A stretch of 64,000 bases of DNA, from positions 21,630-85,629 of the forward strand of contig DRHT01000030.1 in assembly GCA_011053055.1 (NCBI GenBank), given 5' to 3'. This document shows positions 34,580 through 44,520 of the stretch, piece after piece; the stretch's first letter is position 1; each line of letters begins with the position of its first letter. The notes beneath the pieces were generated by a model. The model was not told the DNA's origin and did no database searches. It saw nothing but the letters and a program-made list of their open reading frames with translations. The DNA comes from Halopseudomonas sabulinigri. Its GTDB lineage: Bacteria; Pseudomonadota; Gammaproteobacteria; Pseudomonadales; Pseudomonadaceae. The translations under genes and the position numbers were made by a program.

Positions 34580-35770
34580 ATGCAGCTTCCAGGCACGACA
34601 CTGCTGGTGATTGACGACGATGATCACGTTCGGCAACGCATTTCAGCGCATTTGGAACATGGCGGATACGATGTCTTGCAGGCCAGTGACGCCAGCGAAG
34701 GTCTCGCCGTGTTCACTGCGCAGCGTCCGGGCTTGGTGCTCTGTGACCTTCACCTGGGACACGGCCGTGGTTTTGAGTTGGTACGTGAAATTACCGACAG
34801 CGCCCCTGATATCCCGGTCATTGTCGTCTCCGACAGTGGCTTGATGAGCGACGTGGTAGAAGCCCTTCGCCTTGGCGCCAGTGATTATCTAATCAAACCC
34901 TTGGATGACTTGGTTTTGCTTGAGCACGCGGTACGTCGCTCGCTCGACCGGTCTCGCCTGCGTATTGAAAACCAGCGTATTCGTGAACGTCTGGAGCGCG
35001 CCAACCGCGATCTGGAAAACCACCTTAAAGAATTACGCGACGACCAAGCCGCCGGTCACCAGGTGCAGCTCAATATGCTGCCCGCATCGCCTTGGGTCAG
35101 CGGAGAGTACACTTTCGAGCACCGCTTAATTCCTTCTTTGTATCTGTCCGGCGATTTTGTCGATTATTTTCGGGTGTCCGATAGCCAACTGGCTTTCTAT
35201 CTGGCGGACGTTTCCGGGCATGGCTCTTCGTCTGCTTTCGTTACGGTATTGCTCAAGTTCATGACGACGCGCTTGATGTACGAACAGCGCAAGGCTGAAA
35301 ATGCCGGGCGTATCGAGTTCAAGCCGTCCGATGTGTTGAGTCATATCAACCGTAGCCTGATTGCCTGCAAGCTGGGCAAACATGTAACCATGTTGGGTGG
35401 CGTAATTGACGAACACAAGCAGACGCTGACCTACAGCATTGGTGGGCATTTGCCGTTGCCGATGATTTATGCGGATGGCGAAGCACGGTATTTGCTGGGT
35501 AAAGGGCGGCCTGTTGGTTTGTTTGAGGACGCCGAGTATCACAACGAGGTAATTGATCTGCCTGCGCAGTTTAGTCTGGCACTTTGCTCCGATGGGGTGC
35601 TTGATTGCCTTGAAGGGACTACTCTGAAAGAGAAAGAAGCGCGCTTGCCCCAGCTGTTTGCTGAATCTGGCGGCGCATTACGCGGGTTACTGGCAGGTTT
35701 TGGGTTAGATCCCAACAAGACCATGCCCGATGATATTTCCGTTTTGGTGTTAGGCAGGAACGCAGAATGA
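34580..35770 (+). CDS. Response regulator with PP2C (RsbU/SpoIIE-type) phosphatase domain
   Basis: The product is 396 residues. A receiver domain (acidic pocket VIDDDDHV, phosphoacceptor in VLCDLHLGHG near residue 55, conserved Lys in YLIKPLDD) is joined by a coiled coil (residues 130-160) to a PP2C Ser/Thr phosphatase. The phosphatase has metal-binding segments LSGDFVDYF and LADVSGHGSSSA. It probably dephosphorylates the STAS protein encoded next; the two genes overlap by four bases (ATGA). It corresponds to PA2798. The upstream kinase is not encoded here. Confidence 0.9.
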   Translation: MQLPGTTLLVIDDDDHVRQRISAHLEHGGYDVLQASDASEGLAVFTAQRPGLVLCDLHLGHGRGFELVREITDSAPDIPVIVVSDSGLMSDVVEALRLGASDYLIKPLDDLVLLEHAVRRSLDRSRLRIENQRIRERLERANRDLENHLKELRDDQAAGHQVQLNMLPASPWVSGEYTFEHRLIPSLYLSGDFVDYFRVSDSQLAFYLADVSGHGSSSAFVTVLLKFMTTRLMYEQRKAENAGRIEFKPSDVLSHINRSLIACKLGKHVTMLGGVIDEHKQTLTYSIGGHLPLPMIYADGEARYLLGKGRPVGLFEDAEYHNEVIDLPAQFSLALCSDGVLDCLEGTTLKEKEARLPQLFAESGGALRGLLAGFGLDPNKTMPDDISVLVLGRNAE

Positions 35771-36255
35771 TGACTACTGGCAAGATCCAGTTTGCGGAAT
35801 CGCAGGGCACCTTTGTACTCAAGTTCATTGGTGACGTCAGGCTGACGCTCTGTGCGGCACTGGATGCCTATATCGAAAAAATCTTCAGCGTGCTGAGCTT
35901 TGAGTCGATCGTTATCGATTTGACTGAAACCGAAGGGATAGACAGCACCTCCCTTGGTCTGCTGGCTAAGCTCTCGATTCTGTCCAAGCAGAAGGTGGGC
36001 TTTCTGCCTACGCTGGTTTCCAACCATGACGACATGAACCGATTGCTGCAAAGCATGGGTTTTGACCAAGTGTTCAACATCGTCTCGGAAACCACGCCCA
36101 CCTGTGCCGAACTGAAGGACCTGCCAGGGCAGATGTTGTCTGAAGAGAAGGTTAAGAGGAAGGTGCTGGAGGCGCATCATATTTTGATGCAACTCAACGA
36201 CAGCAACCGCGAGGCCTTCCGTGACCTCGTCAGTGCTTTGGAATCAGACGCCTGA
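35767..36255 (+). CDS. STAS-domain anti-sigma factor antagonist
   Basis: The product is 162 residues. The STAS core [20 protein letters not shown] contains the usual phosphorylatable Ser in DSTSLG. A C-terminal extension of about 50 residues ([20 protein letters not shown]) goes beyond the normal domain. It pairs with the overlapping PP2C gene in a partner-switching pathway. The anti-sigma kinase and target sigma factor are not seen in the window. Its end overlaps the convergent tal gene by 12 bases. Confidence 0.88.
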   Translation: MMTTGKIQFAESQGTFVLKFIGDVRLTLCAALDAYIEKIFSVLSFESIVIDLTETEGIDSTSLGLLAKLSILSKQKVGFLPTLVSNHDDMNRLLQSMGFDQVFNIVSETTPTCAELKDLPGQMLSEEKVKRKVLEAHHILMQLNDSNREAFRDLVSALESDA

Positions 36256-37194
36256 TTTGATTCGCGCAGCAATCAATTTTTCCAATTTGACCTGATCGGC
36301 CGCAAAGGCGCGTATACCTTCCGCGAGCTTCTCTGTGGCCATCGCGTCTTCATTGTGTTGCCAGCGGAAGCGCTCTTCGTTTAGTACGTCTCGGTCGTCA
36401 ATTTGTCCTGCGTGCAGCAGTGGGGAAGGGGCTAGTACGCCATCTTCTTCCTTCAGGCTTTGCAGCAGCGCGGGGCTGATTGTCAGGCGGTCGCAGCCGG
36501 TAAGTGCCTCGATCTGGCCTATGTTGCGAAAGCTCGCCCCCATCACGACTGTGTTGTACAGATGCTGTTTATAGTAGCGGTAAATTCGCGCTACCGATTG
36601 CACGCCTGGATCATCCAATCCGCTGAAATCACGGCCTTCCTGTTTTTTATACCAATCGTAAATGCGACCGACAAAAGGCGAAATCAGAAATACGCCCGCA
36701 TCTGCGCAGGCTTTGGCCTGAGCAAAAGAAAACAGCAACGTGAGGTTACATTGAATGCCTGCGCGCTCCAGTTCTGCAGCCGCTTGAATACCCTCCCAGG
36801 TGGAGGCGATTTTGATCAGCACCCTATCGCGGGTAACGCCGACACTTTCATAGCGCTCAACCAGCTCGAATGCTTTTTTCAGGGTGGCGGGGCGGTCAAA
36901 CGAAAGGCGTGCGTCCACTTCGGTAGAAATGCGGCCCGGGATCAGCTTAATGATGTCGCTACCTACCGCCACAGCAAAGCGGTCGCAGGCTTCGGCTACG
37001 GGGTCAGCGCTGCGCGCGGCCTCGGTTATCACGCGGTTGAGCAGAGGGCTGTAGCTTTCTTGCTCGGCCGCTTTCAATAACAGCGATGGGTTGGTGGTCG
37101 CATCGACCGGCTGCAGGGTGCGGATGGCGTCGATGTCGCCGGTATCGGCGACAATTAAGGTGTGTTGCTTAAGACTTTCCAGTTTTGAACTCAT
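36244..37194 (-). CDS. tal: Transaldolase
   Basis: The product is 316 residues. The Schiff-base lysine lies in [13 protein letters not shown] near residue 131. Other blocks are [29 protein letters not shown] and [15 protein letters not shown]. It transfers dihydroxyacetone units between sedoheptulose 7-phosphate and glyceraldehyde 3-phosphate in the pentose phosphate pathway. It lies 40 bases downstream of dusA on the same strand. It corresponds to PA2796. Confidence 0.96.
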   Translation of the reverse strand: MSSKLESLKQHTLIVADTGDIDAIRTLQPVDATTNPSLLLKAAEQESYSPLLNRVITEAARSADPVAEACDRFAVAVGSDIIKLIPGRISTEVDARLSFDRPATLKKAFELVERYESVGVTRDRVLIKIASTWEGIQAAAELERAGIQCNLTLLFSFAQAKACADAGVFLISPFVGRIYDWYKKQEGRDFSGLDDPGVQSVARIYRYYKQHLYNTVVMGASFRNIGQIEALTGCDRLTISPALLQSLKEEDGVLAPSPLLHAGQIDDRDVLNEERFRWQHNEDAMATEKLAEGIRAFAADQVKLEKLIAARIKSGV

Positions 37195-37233
37195 GGCATT
37201 CCGTATGCTTCAACAGGTTGCCTAGACCTTACC

Positions 37234-38277
37234 TCAAGCGGGTTGAGGCTCGCAATCGCGCGGTTGCAGACGCTGTGTCATATCTTCCAACAGCTGATCA
37301 TAGAGTGCCAGTGGCTGGTCTGTTTGATGAATAGCACTGCTCAACTGGCGGCGGAAATGCCGAGCGCCCGGCAGCCCCTGAAACAGGCCGAGGATGTGTC
37401 GGGTAACGTGGTTCATCACGCCGCCTTGCTCGATATGCCGGGCTATGTAAGGACGCATCTGCGCCATTACCTCCAGGCGCGAGAGGGGAGGCGTATCATC
37501 GCCGAAAAAGCGCTGATCCACTTCGGCCATCATGTAGGGGTTGTGGTAGGCCTCGCGACCGACCATCACGCCATCCAGCTCCGCTAGGTGTTGCTGCATA
37601 ACATTTAGATCGGTTAGGCCGCCGTTAAGCAGGATTTCCAGCTGGGGGAAATCCTTTTTCAATTGGTGAACTACGTCATATTTTAGCGGGGGTATGTCGC
37701 GGTTTTCCTTTGGCGATAGCCCCTCAAGGATGGCAATACGCGCATGCACAGCAAAAGTAGTGCAGCCGGCTTCGTGTACCTGGCCAACAAAATCGCACAG
37801 CTCTGCATAGCTATCGCGACCGTTAATCCCAATGCGGTGTTTGACTGTTACTGGAATCGTACAAGCGTCGCGCATGGCTTTAACGCCATCGGCTACCACT
37901 TGTGGATGGCCCATCAGACAGGCACCTATCATATTGTTCTGAACCCGGTCACTTGGGCAACCGACATTCAAATTGACCTCGGCAAAACTAGCCTGCTCGG
38001 CCAAAGCCGCACATTGCGCTAGCTCGGCGGCATTGCTGCCACCCAACTGTAGTGCAAGGGGGTGCTCCTCAGGATTAAAGCCGAGGAAGCGCGTGCGATC
38101 GCCATGAATCACTGCGCCTGTCGTCACCATCTCGGTATACAGCAAGGCGTGACGGGTAATCAGGCGGGCAAAATAGCGGTAGTGGCGGTCAGTCCAGTCC
38201 ATCATCGGCGCAATGGAAAAGGCTCGGTTGGGCTCAGGGCGCGTGGTTGCTGGGCTTGAGTGCTGGTTTTGGTGCAT
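37234..38277 (-). CDS. dusA: tRNA-dihydrouridine(20/20a) synthase DusA
   Basis: The product is 347 residues. SIAPMMDWTDRHYRYF, ALQLGGSN, NLNVGCPSDRVQNNMIGACL (with the catalytic Cys in ACLM) and HARIAILEGLSPKENR are DusA hallmarks. The FMN enzyme reduces uridines 20 and 20a in the D-loop. It is upstream of tal and probably cotranscribed with it. The start ATG 38277 gives a slightly long N-terminus; the conserved part begins at about residue 18. Confidence 0.95.
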   Translation of the reverse strand: MHQNQHSSPATTRPEPNRAFSIAPMMDWTDRHYRYFARLITRHALLYTEMVTTGAVIHGDRTRFLGFNPEEHPLALQLGGSNAAELAQCAALAEQASFAEVNLNVGCPSDRVQNNMIGACLMGHPQVVADGVKAMRDACTIPVTVKHRIGINGRDSYAELCDFVGQVHEAGCTTFAVHARIAILEGLSPKENRDIPPLKYDVVHQLKKDFPQLEILLNGGLTDLNVMQQHLAELDGVMVGREAYHNPYMMAEVDQRFFGDDTPPLSRLEVMAQMRPYIARHIEQGGVMNHVTRHILGLFQGLPGARHFRRQLSSAIHQTDQPLALYDQLLEDMTQRLQPRDCEPQPA

Positions 38278-38852
38278 TAGTGACTGCCTGTTTAGTGCCT
38301 ATTTACTGCCGTTTTAAGCTGTTTTCTAACGGTCGTTGCTACAAAGTAGCGGCGACCGGGAAGATGTAGCACTGCTGTGGGAGCGATTACGTACTGAAGG
38401 AAAACGGTGGTTCGAATAGCTTCACGGCGTAGAGAGGTAATAGTTTATCAGGAAAGCCCGTCTGTTGAGTAAGCCGGTAGCCAACGCCTGTCGGAGTAGC
38501 AACAGTGATTACTGGGTTTCGGGTTTGCCGTAGATTACTCAAGCTCCCGGTTTTGTCTTCTTCTGAAACATATTTGTTCTGTAAAGCAACAATCGACCCG
38601 AGATTTATCCTCATTCCGAGTTGCGCATTTATTATTAACGGCTAGTTTTAAAATTGTCATGTTTGAGCATTTATTCTCTATGCTCATTGCTCGGCATGTA
38701 AGTTGATCTTAGGTTTGCGTAATAGACGTATCTGGAGATCCAAACGATGAGAGCTTTCCAGCTATCTGGATCAGCAAAAGTGATCATCAGGAATGCTTTA
38801 CATAATCCAGAATTATCGGGGATTTTTGAGTTTGTTATACAGGGAAATGAAT
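38278..38852. other. Intergenic region upstream of the alkylsulfatase gene; no gene seen
   Basis: About 575 bases with no credible gene. An inverted repeat GAGCAT-N9-ATGCTC at 38665-38685 in an AT-rich stretch is a possible regulator site or promoter element for the alkylsulfatase gene. A partial match to Pseudomonas REP sequence (TGTGGGAGCG) occurs near 38378, too short to call. Confidence 0.4.
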
Positions 38853-40817
38853 ATGAGCTGTCGCACTGCCACGCTACTTTTTGCAGGAATGGCGTTAGCT
38901 ATTTCTGCCAATGCTGCAACCGAGTCGAAACCGGCAACCAAGTACACCGTTGATGCCAACAAAGCGGTACTCGAGCTATTGCCATTCAGTGATAAGCAGG
39001 ATTTTGACGACGCTCAGCGCGGCTTCATTGCTAAGCCTGACACGCTGACCATTACCGGTGAAAATGACGCGCCGGTTTGGGATCTGGAGAGCTACAAGAA
39101 GTTCATCGCCATTGATAAACCTGCGCCTGACACAGTTAACCCAAGCCTTTGGCGTAACGCTCAGCTACTGATGCAATATGGCCTGTTCAAGGTGGCGGAC
39201 AATATTTATCAGGTGCGTGGCTACGATCTATCGAACATTACTTTTATCCAAGGCGATACCGGCTGGATTGTGTTTGATCCATTGATCTCCCCTGAAACAG
39301 CGAAAGCCGCGCTTGATCTGGTGACCAAGGAGCTGGGTGAGCGCCCGGTAAAAGCCATCATCTATAGCCACAGCCATATTGACCACTACGGTGGCGCGAC
39401 GGGTTTGGCCACCACGCAGGACGTGGAGTCCGGCAAGGTTCAGGTTCTGTCTCCCGAACACTTTACTGAACATGCCGTATCGGAAAACGTGATTGCTGGT
39501 AACGCCATGGGGCGCCGTGCGGTTTATATGTATGGTGCTTTACTACCGCGTGATGCCAAAGGCGGTCTCAGTGGCGGCTTGGGCATGACGACTTCCACTG
39601 GTAATGCCGGACTGCTGATTCCAAGCAAGGAAATCAAGAAAACCGGAGAAGTGGTCACCATCGACGGCGTGGAAATGGAGTTTCAAATGACGCCGGGCAC
39701 TGAGGCTCCGGCAGAAATGAACACCTGGTTCCCGAAATGGAACGCCCTGTGGATGGCCGAAAATACCACCAACACCATGCACAACATTCTGACCCTGCGT
39801 GGAGCTCAGGTGCGTGACGCGCTGATGTGGTCGAGCTTCTTGAATGAAACCATTGAGCTTTATGGCGACAAGGTTGAGGTCAAGTTCCAGTCTCACCATT
39901 GGCCTCTGTGGGATAACGATCGGATCATTCCTTACTTCAAGAAACAGCGCGATATTTACAAGTTTACCCACGACCAATCGGTTCGCTTGATGAACCAGGG
40001 CTACAACGGCGAAGAAATCTCTGAAATGATCACCTTGCCGCCAGAGCTTGAGCTGAACTGGGCGACACGTGGCTATTACGGTACTTTGCGCCACAACAGC
40101 CGGGCGGTGTATCAACGCTACATGGGCTGGTACGACGGTAACCCATCTGACCTGAACAACCTGCCACCAGAGATGGTCGCAAAGAAGTACATGGAGTTCA
40201 TGGGTGGTGAAGCTGCGGTACTGACCAAAGCTAAGCAATCGTTCGACAAGGGCGAATACCGCTGGGTAGCTGAAGTGATGAAGCATGCAGTATTTGCTAA
40301 CCCCGGCAGTACTGATGCTAAAGAGCTGTTGGCTGATGCCTACGAGCAGTTGGGTTATCAGGCAGAATCCGGTCCATGGCGTTCAGTCTATTTACAAGGT
40401 GCTTACGAGCTCCGCAACGGTGTGCCTGATGCCGGTGGTACTCAAACAGCAACGCCAGACACTATCCGTGCGATGACACCGGAAATGCTGTTTGACTACA
40501 TGTCGGTGCGTCTGAATGCTGAGAAAGCGGCAGGCAAGGTGTTCTCGATGAACATTGACCTGACTGATCTGGACAAGCACTACACTCTGACGGTCGAGAA
40601 CGCGGTACTGAACTACACCGCTCATCAGGCCGAAACTTCAGATGTAGGTATCAACTTGACCACCAAGACCATGAACAGCATTCAGCTAGGTGAAACCACC
40701 TTTGATGATGCTATCAAGGCCGGTGATATCAAAGTGACAGGCGACCAAGCTGTATTTGATGGATTCCTGGGCATGCTGGATGACTATAACTTCTGGTTCA
40801 ATATCGTTACTCCGTGA
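38853..40817 (+). CDS. Secreted alkylsulfatase, SdsA1-like metallo-beta-lactamase fold
   Basis: The product is 654 residues from ATG 38853, placed eight bases after AGGGA; ATG 38847 is an alternative. A signal peptide ends at SANA-ATES. The zinc motif is H173-x-H175-x-D177-H178 (SHSHIDHYGG); further ligand regions are TPGTEAPAEMNTWFP and QSHHWPLWDNDR. A C-terminal SCP2-like domain follows helical dimerisation repeats. The family cleaves primary alkyl sulfates such as dodecyl sulfate in the periplasm or outside. It is a single gene ending at a terminator. No dedicated regulator is adjacent. Confidence 0.9.
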   Translation: MSCRTATLLFAGMALAISANAATESKPATKYTVDANKAVLELLPFSDKQDFDDAQRGFIAKPDTLTITGENDAPVWDLESYKKFIAIDKPAPDTVNPSLWRNAQLLMQYGLFKVADNIYQVRGYDLSNITFIQGDTGWIVFDPLISPETAKAALDLVTKELGERPVKAIIYSHSHIDHYGGATGLATTQDVESGKVQVLSPEHFTEHAVSENVIAGNAMGRRAVYMYGALLPRDAKGGLSGGLGMTTSTGNAGLLIPSKEIKKTGEVVTIDGVEMEFQMTPGTEAPAEMNTWFPKWNALWMAENTTNTMHNILTLRGAQVRDALMWSSFLNETIELYGDKVEVKFQSHHWPLWDNDRIIPYFKKQRDIYKFTHDQSVRLMNQGYNGEEISEMITLPPELELNWATRGYYGTLRHNSRAVYQRYMGWYDGNPSDLNNLPPEMVAKKYMEFMGGEAAVLTKAKQSFDKGEYRWVAEVMKHAVFANPGSTDAKELLADAYEQLGYQAESGPWRSVYLQGAYELRNGVPDAGGTQTATPDTIRAMTPEMLFDYMSVRLNAEKAAGKVFSMNIDLTDLDKHYTLTVENAVLNYTAHQAETSDVGINLTTKTMNSIQLGETTFDDAIKAGDIKVTGDQAVFDGFLGMLDDYNFWFNIVTP

Positions 40818-40844
40818 CGCTGGATCGTATGCCAGAGCAAGATG

Positions 40845-40877
40845 AAAAAAGGATGGCCTCACGGCCATCCTTTTTTT
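40845..40877. terminator. Bidirectional terminator after the alkylsulfatase gene
   Basis: The stem GGATGGCC/GGCCATCC with loop TCAC is preceded by six A and followed by seven T. It can also serve the convergent outer-membrane gene. Confidence 0.9.
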
Positions 40878-40922
40878 ACCGCTTTCCATCAGCAGATTAT
40901 CTGCCAGATCAATCGCACAATA

Positions 40923-41744
40923 TTATTTTGGGAACAACGCAGTGAGCTGCAGACGGACGCCCAAACCTTCCGGGCCGTTGTCCATGCTTTCTGCCCAATA
41001 GCGAAAGCCGCCACCGACGCTGAAAAGCTGCCCGCCAATGGGTATAACCTTGCTGATGATGGCGTTGATCGGGACTGCACTGTCGTCATTCTCCCAGTCG
41101 AACGTGCTTTCGGAGTTAAGCGTGTAGGTTACGGCGGAAGGGGTAGTGTATGACATGAACGGTTGGATAAAGGTGCTGCTGATGTCGCTGCGGTCATCGT
41201 CACCGGCAAAATCGACGATATGGTTAAACAGTCCGCCGTAAGTCCAAGGGCCATGTTGCCTTAGCATTACACCTGTTGGCCCTGCGCCCCATTTGTCTGC
41301 AGTCAGCTCGTCCTCTGAGCCAGTAGGTAACAGAAATACCGGACCAAGGCCCCATATCCAGCCGCTAGCAGTGGGTTCTTTGGGCGAAAAAAACACGCTT
41401 TGAACTGTGTCACCGGTACCTGTCTGGCTGCCCGCCCCTGGAAATACGTCGCTCTGGCCAATAATCGGCAGAATGGTGCGGGAAATCATGTTCCAATCTT
41501 CGCTTATCGAGATAGGAATTACTGGCTGAATATTCAGGGTGGAGCGGTGGCCGTCATCATCGGGTCCGATGTTCTGATCATAATTGTATTGAAAAGGCAC
41601 ACTGATCAGAGCTGCAACCGGGTTGGATAGAGATTTCGCCAAATCTGCGTTGCTTTTCTCTGCACAGGCGGAAAAGCTGGCGGAAAGGCTGGCGAAGGTA
41701 ATTGCCAGCGTGGCTGCGCGGTCGAGGCGGCGTTTATAGATCAT
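40923..41744 (-). CDS. Outer-membrane beta-barrel protein, 'neuromedin U'/Phenol_MetA_deg-like
   Basis: The product is 273 residues with a signal peptide (LAITFASLSASFSACA). The start of the mature protein (NPVAALISVPFQYNYDQNIG), NIQPVIPISISEDWNMISRT and LGPVFLLPTGSEDELTADKW are typical of proteins mis-annotated as neuromedin U and of the MetA-like outer-membrane family. Alternating strand patterns suggest a 12-14-strand barrel. Its role is probably uptake of hydrophobic or aromatic solutes. It is convergent with the alkylsulfatase gene. Confidence 0.8.
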   Translation of the reverse strand: MIYKRRLDRAATLAITFASLSASFSACAEKSNADLAKSLSNPVAALISVPFQYNYDQNIGPDDDGHRSTLNIQPVIPISISEDWNMISRTILPIIGQSDVFPGAGSQTGTGDTVQSVFFSPKEPTASGWIWGLGPVFLLPTGSEDELTADKWGAGPTGVMLRQHGPWTYGGLFNHIVDFAGDDDRSDISSTFIQPFMSYTTPSAVTYTLNSESTFDWENDDSAVPINAIISKVIPIGGQLFSVGGGFRYWAESMDNGPEGLGVRLQLTALFPK

Positions 41745-42105
41745 CGCGTAGATTTCCTTTTCTCAATGTTGGAGCGTGCCCCAAGCTTAAAAACGGTGCA
41801 CGCATTACCTAGGTTAGCCAAGGTTATGAATTGCGCAATAGACGCTTGTTGTTCGGTCGAAGTGGTGTGGGAGGCGCGGTGACTGCGTCGTCTCTGCTTA
41901 AGCTCTGAACTGTTATTCACCGGGCTAATGGCGTATTGATCATGATGCTGTCGAATGCTTCCGAGGTACCTAGTATTAGTTCAGACTGCGAGACAGGCCC
42001 TATCCATGCCCGACTGATGTTGCTCAGCAAAGTCTTGTTGTAGAGCTTGTTTATACAGACAGCTGGCAGCGCTTTTCAGGATAATAAAAAATAAAGGTAG
42101 CTTTC
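41745..42105. other. Intergenic region between divergent outer-membrane and MFS genes
   Basis: Some 361 bases with no gene visible. It should contain two divergent promoters, which I could not place with confidence. Confidence 0.4.
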
Positions 42106-43476
42106 ATGCAGCAGTCTCAACAAGCCAAGAACGCTTGGCGGGTTCTCTTCCTGCTTTTCCTCGCCAACATGTTCAATTTCTTCGACCGAACCATTCCGGC
42201 CATTATCATCGAGCCGCTTCGGCGGGAATGGGATCTCAGCGATTTTCAGCTGGGTTTGGGCGGTACTGCATTTACCGTGATCTACGCGCTGGCCGGTATC
42301 CAGCTAGGCCGGATGGCTGATGTAGGGTCGCGACGCAAGATCATGGGTTGGGGCTTGGCGGCATGGAGCGGCTTTACTGCGTTGACGGGAGCGGCCTGGA
42401 ACTTCTGGAGCTTCCTGGCGATTCGCATGGGTGTGGGTGTGGGTGAGGCCAGCTATGCGCCAGCAGCCAACTCGCTGATCGGCGACTTGTTTCCGGCACA
42501 CAAACGTGCGCGGGCGATGGGCATCTTTATGCTGGGCTTGCCGTTGGGCTTGCTTTTGGCATTCTTTACGGTAGGGGCCATGGTTGAAGCGTTCGACAGC
42601 TGGCGTGCGCCGTTTTTTATTGCTGCGGTACCGGGGCTGGTCTTGGCGATTTTCGTGTTCTTCATCAAGGAACCAGAGCGCGGTGCGGCAGAGACGGTAA
42701 AAATCAGTCGTGCTCCGGTCAGTAACCCGATACGTAAGATATTCGCGGTACGGACGTTTTGGTGGCTGACGTTGGCCGGGCTGGCTTATAACTTTGCGTC
42801 TTATGCCTGTAACTCCTTTATGGTGCCAATGCTGCAACGCTATTTTCATCTGCCTTTGCAGGAGGCTGCGGTATCAACCGGGGTCATCGTTGGTATTACC
42901 GGGCTGATTGGTCTAACGACCGGCGGCTGGATTGCCGACAAAGTGCACCAGCGCTGGGCCACAGGGCGCTTGATGTTTGGCGCGTTGAGTATGCTAGTTG
43001 CCGCGTTGGCAACTGGCTATGCGTTGCTGGCTGGCGAAATTGAGATTGGCGTATTTATTGGTATATTCGCGTTTGGTTGGTTGTTCTCGTATAACTATTT
43101 CACCAGTGTTTACACAGCTATTCAGGACGTTATTGAGCCGCGTTTGCGAGCGACCGCCGTTGCCGTGTTTTTTGCCTGCCTGTACTTGTTTGGCGGTGGC
43201 ATGGGGCCAATGGTCGTGGGGCTGCTGTCTGATCATTTCGCCGAGTCTGCACAACTCGCGGCTGGCGCTGCGGAGATGAGTGAAGTCTTTAAGGCGCAGG
43301 GGCTGCACGATGCCATGTTGTTGATTCCAGTGGCACTGCTGCTGGCGATGGCGGCTTTGTTGGTGGCGTCACGTTATTTTGTTGCTGATGCCAGAGCGAT
43401 GGAAGCAGGGATGGCTCTGGGCGCTGAGCAGGCAGAGCTTGAAGAGGCTGCCGCGGCATCAACCGCATCAGCCTAA
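42106..43476 (+). CDS. MFS transporter, spinster-like
   Basis: The product is 456 residues. It has twelve membrane segments, helix 1 LANMFNFFDRTIPAIIIEPL, the motif GIQLGRMADVGSRRKIM between helices 2 and 3, and GVGVGEASYAPAANSLIGDL in helix 4. The C-terminal tail is cytoplasmic and Ala/Glu-rich. It belongs to the same broad permease group as the gene at 27513. It may export or import an organic acid or a sulfated compound given the sulfatase remnant next door, but the substrate is not deducible. It ends at a strong terminator. Confidence 0.87.
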   Translation: MQQSQQAKNAWRVLFLLFLANMFNFFDRTIPAIIIEPLRREWDLSDFQLGLGGTAFTVIYALAGIQLGRMADVGSRRKIMGWGLAAWSGFTALTGAAWNFWSFLAIRMGVGVGEASYAPAANSLIGDLFPAHKRARAMGIFMLGLPLGLLLAFFTVGAMVEAFDSWRAPFFIAAVPGLVLAIFVFFIKEPERGAAETVKISRAPVSNPIRKIFAVRTFWWLTLAGLAYNFASYACNSFMVPMLQRYFHLPLQEAAVSTGVIVGITGLIGLTTGGWIADKVHQRWATGRLMFGALSMLVAALATGYALLAGEIEIGVFIGIFAFGWLFSYNYFTSVYTAIQDVIEPRLRATAVAVFFACLYLFGGGMGPMVVGLLSDHFAESAQLAAGAAEMSEVFKAQGLHDAMLLIPVALLLAMAALLVASRYFVADARAMEAGMALGAEQAELEEAAAASTASA

Positions 43477-43491
43477 GTTATCGTTGCTGAT

Positions 43492-43520
43492 AAAAAAGCC
43501 CGGCGACTGCCGGGCTTTTT
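43492..43520. terminator. Bidirectional terminator after the MFS gene
   Basis: The stem AGCCCGGC/GCCGGGCT with loop GACT is flanked by six A on the left and a T-run on the right. Confidence 0.9.
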
Positions 43521-43544
43521 GCGTTCTTGAATTGAGAAGAGAGT

Positions 43545-44450
43545 TTATTGTTGTCCTTTGCTCAAGAAGTCCGGAACGATTTCGGCCATGTTAAAGCTCT
43601 TGTTGGGTTGTACCGGCGGATAATCGGCCAATGTTTTCAGGTGCGCGTCGATCAGCTCGTTCATCGGAGCCATTTGCCATGAGACTTTCTGTGCCAGGTG
43701 CCCGTAGGAATCGGGGGTGTCGTAGCTCTCGAAAGGATCCATGCGCAGGTTAAAGACTTTGGGGAAGTTACGACCGGTCATGTTGTCGTAGTAATCCTCT
43801 TGGAGTGCGAAGCGCCATTTCCAAGCCCCATACGCACGGCGGTCAACTGGCCTTCAAAGTAGTACAGCTCAAAGTTGCGCTCTGAGTGATCTGGTTTGCC
43901 AGGCCAGCGATCGTTGCTGTTGACGCCGTCAATGTTGTTATTTTCTTTGCGGACCTTTTCTGCGACATCTTCAATGCCGGCTGACGCGGTCAGTGAGGTA
44001 AACATGTTCTGGTGATCCGGAATGCCCTTGAGTATCTGACCGGGCTCGATCTCACCTGGTCATTTCAGCATTGAGATAACCCGCACGCCACCTTCGTAGG
44101 TGGTCATCTTCTCGCCACGGATGGGGCTGGTAGCGCCGTGTAGCCAGGTTGGGTGCTCTGGGCCGTTGTCGGTTGAATACAAAAGATGGTGTTGTCTTCC
44201 AGGTTGGAATCCGTGAGGAACTTCAGCACCGTGCCAATAGCATGATCGTGCTGCAGCATGCCCGAGCCATGCAGGTCGGCTTCGCTGGTGTATTCCTCTG
44301 CGGCTTACCGCCACTTCTTATCCAGATGGGTATAAACGTGCATGCGGGTTGAGTTGAGCCAGACGTAGGAATGAAGCATTTCGCGTGCACTGAAGACCCA
44401 CTCTACGCCTGGGCAAATCCAATGGCGTGAAATGCTTCATCTTAGATATG
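43545..44450 (-). pseudogene. Decayed arylsulfatase gene
   Basis: Three minus-strand pieces in different frames together match the C-terminal half of an arylsulfatase: 44314-44060 ([35 protein letters not shown]), 44005-43778 (MFTSLTASAGIEDVAEKV, FEGQLTAVRMG) and 43781-43545 (FPKVFNLRMDPFESYD, VSWQMAPMNELIDAHLK). Frameshifts and stops separate them. The N-terminal half with the C/S-x-P-x-R formylglycine site is missing, replaced by a short rearranged stretch. No sulfatase activity is expected. It is a relic of sulfate-ester use beside an intact MFS gene. Confidence 0.82.
44371..44440. repeat. 15-base inverted repeat at the broken edge of the sulfatase relic
   Basis: ATGAAGCATTTCGCG at 44371-44385 and CGTGAAATGCTTCAT at 44426-44440 are inverted copies with one mismatch, 40 bases apart. 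They mark the point where recognisable sulfatase sequence ends. Confidence 0.65.
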
Positions 44451-44520
44451 GCCAGGAACGGTGTAGACCGCTTTAGACGTGTCGACACGGAAGGAGGTAG
44501 TGCAGGATTTTTTGGGGCAG

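Noticed and set aside
38370..38390. Possible Pseudomonas REP element near the alkylsulfatase upstream region
   Set aside because: Only about ten bases (TGTGGGAGCG) match and no palindromic partner is present.
39543..40286. 247-codon minus-strand frame inside the alkylsulfatase gene
   Set aside because: Antisense shadow; the + strand encodes a clear metallo-beta-lactamase-fold enzyme.
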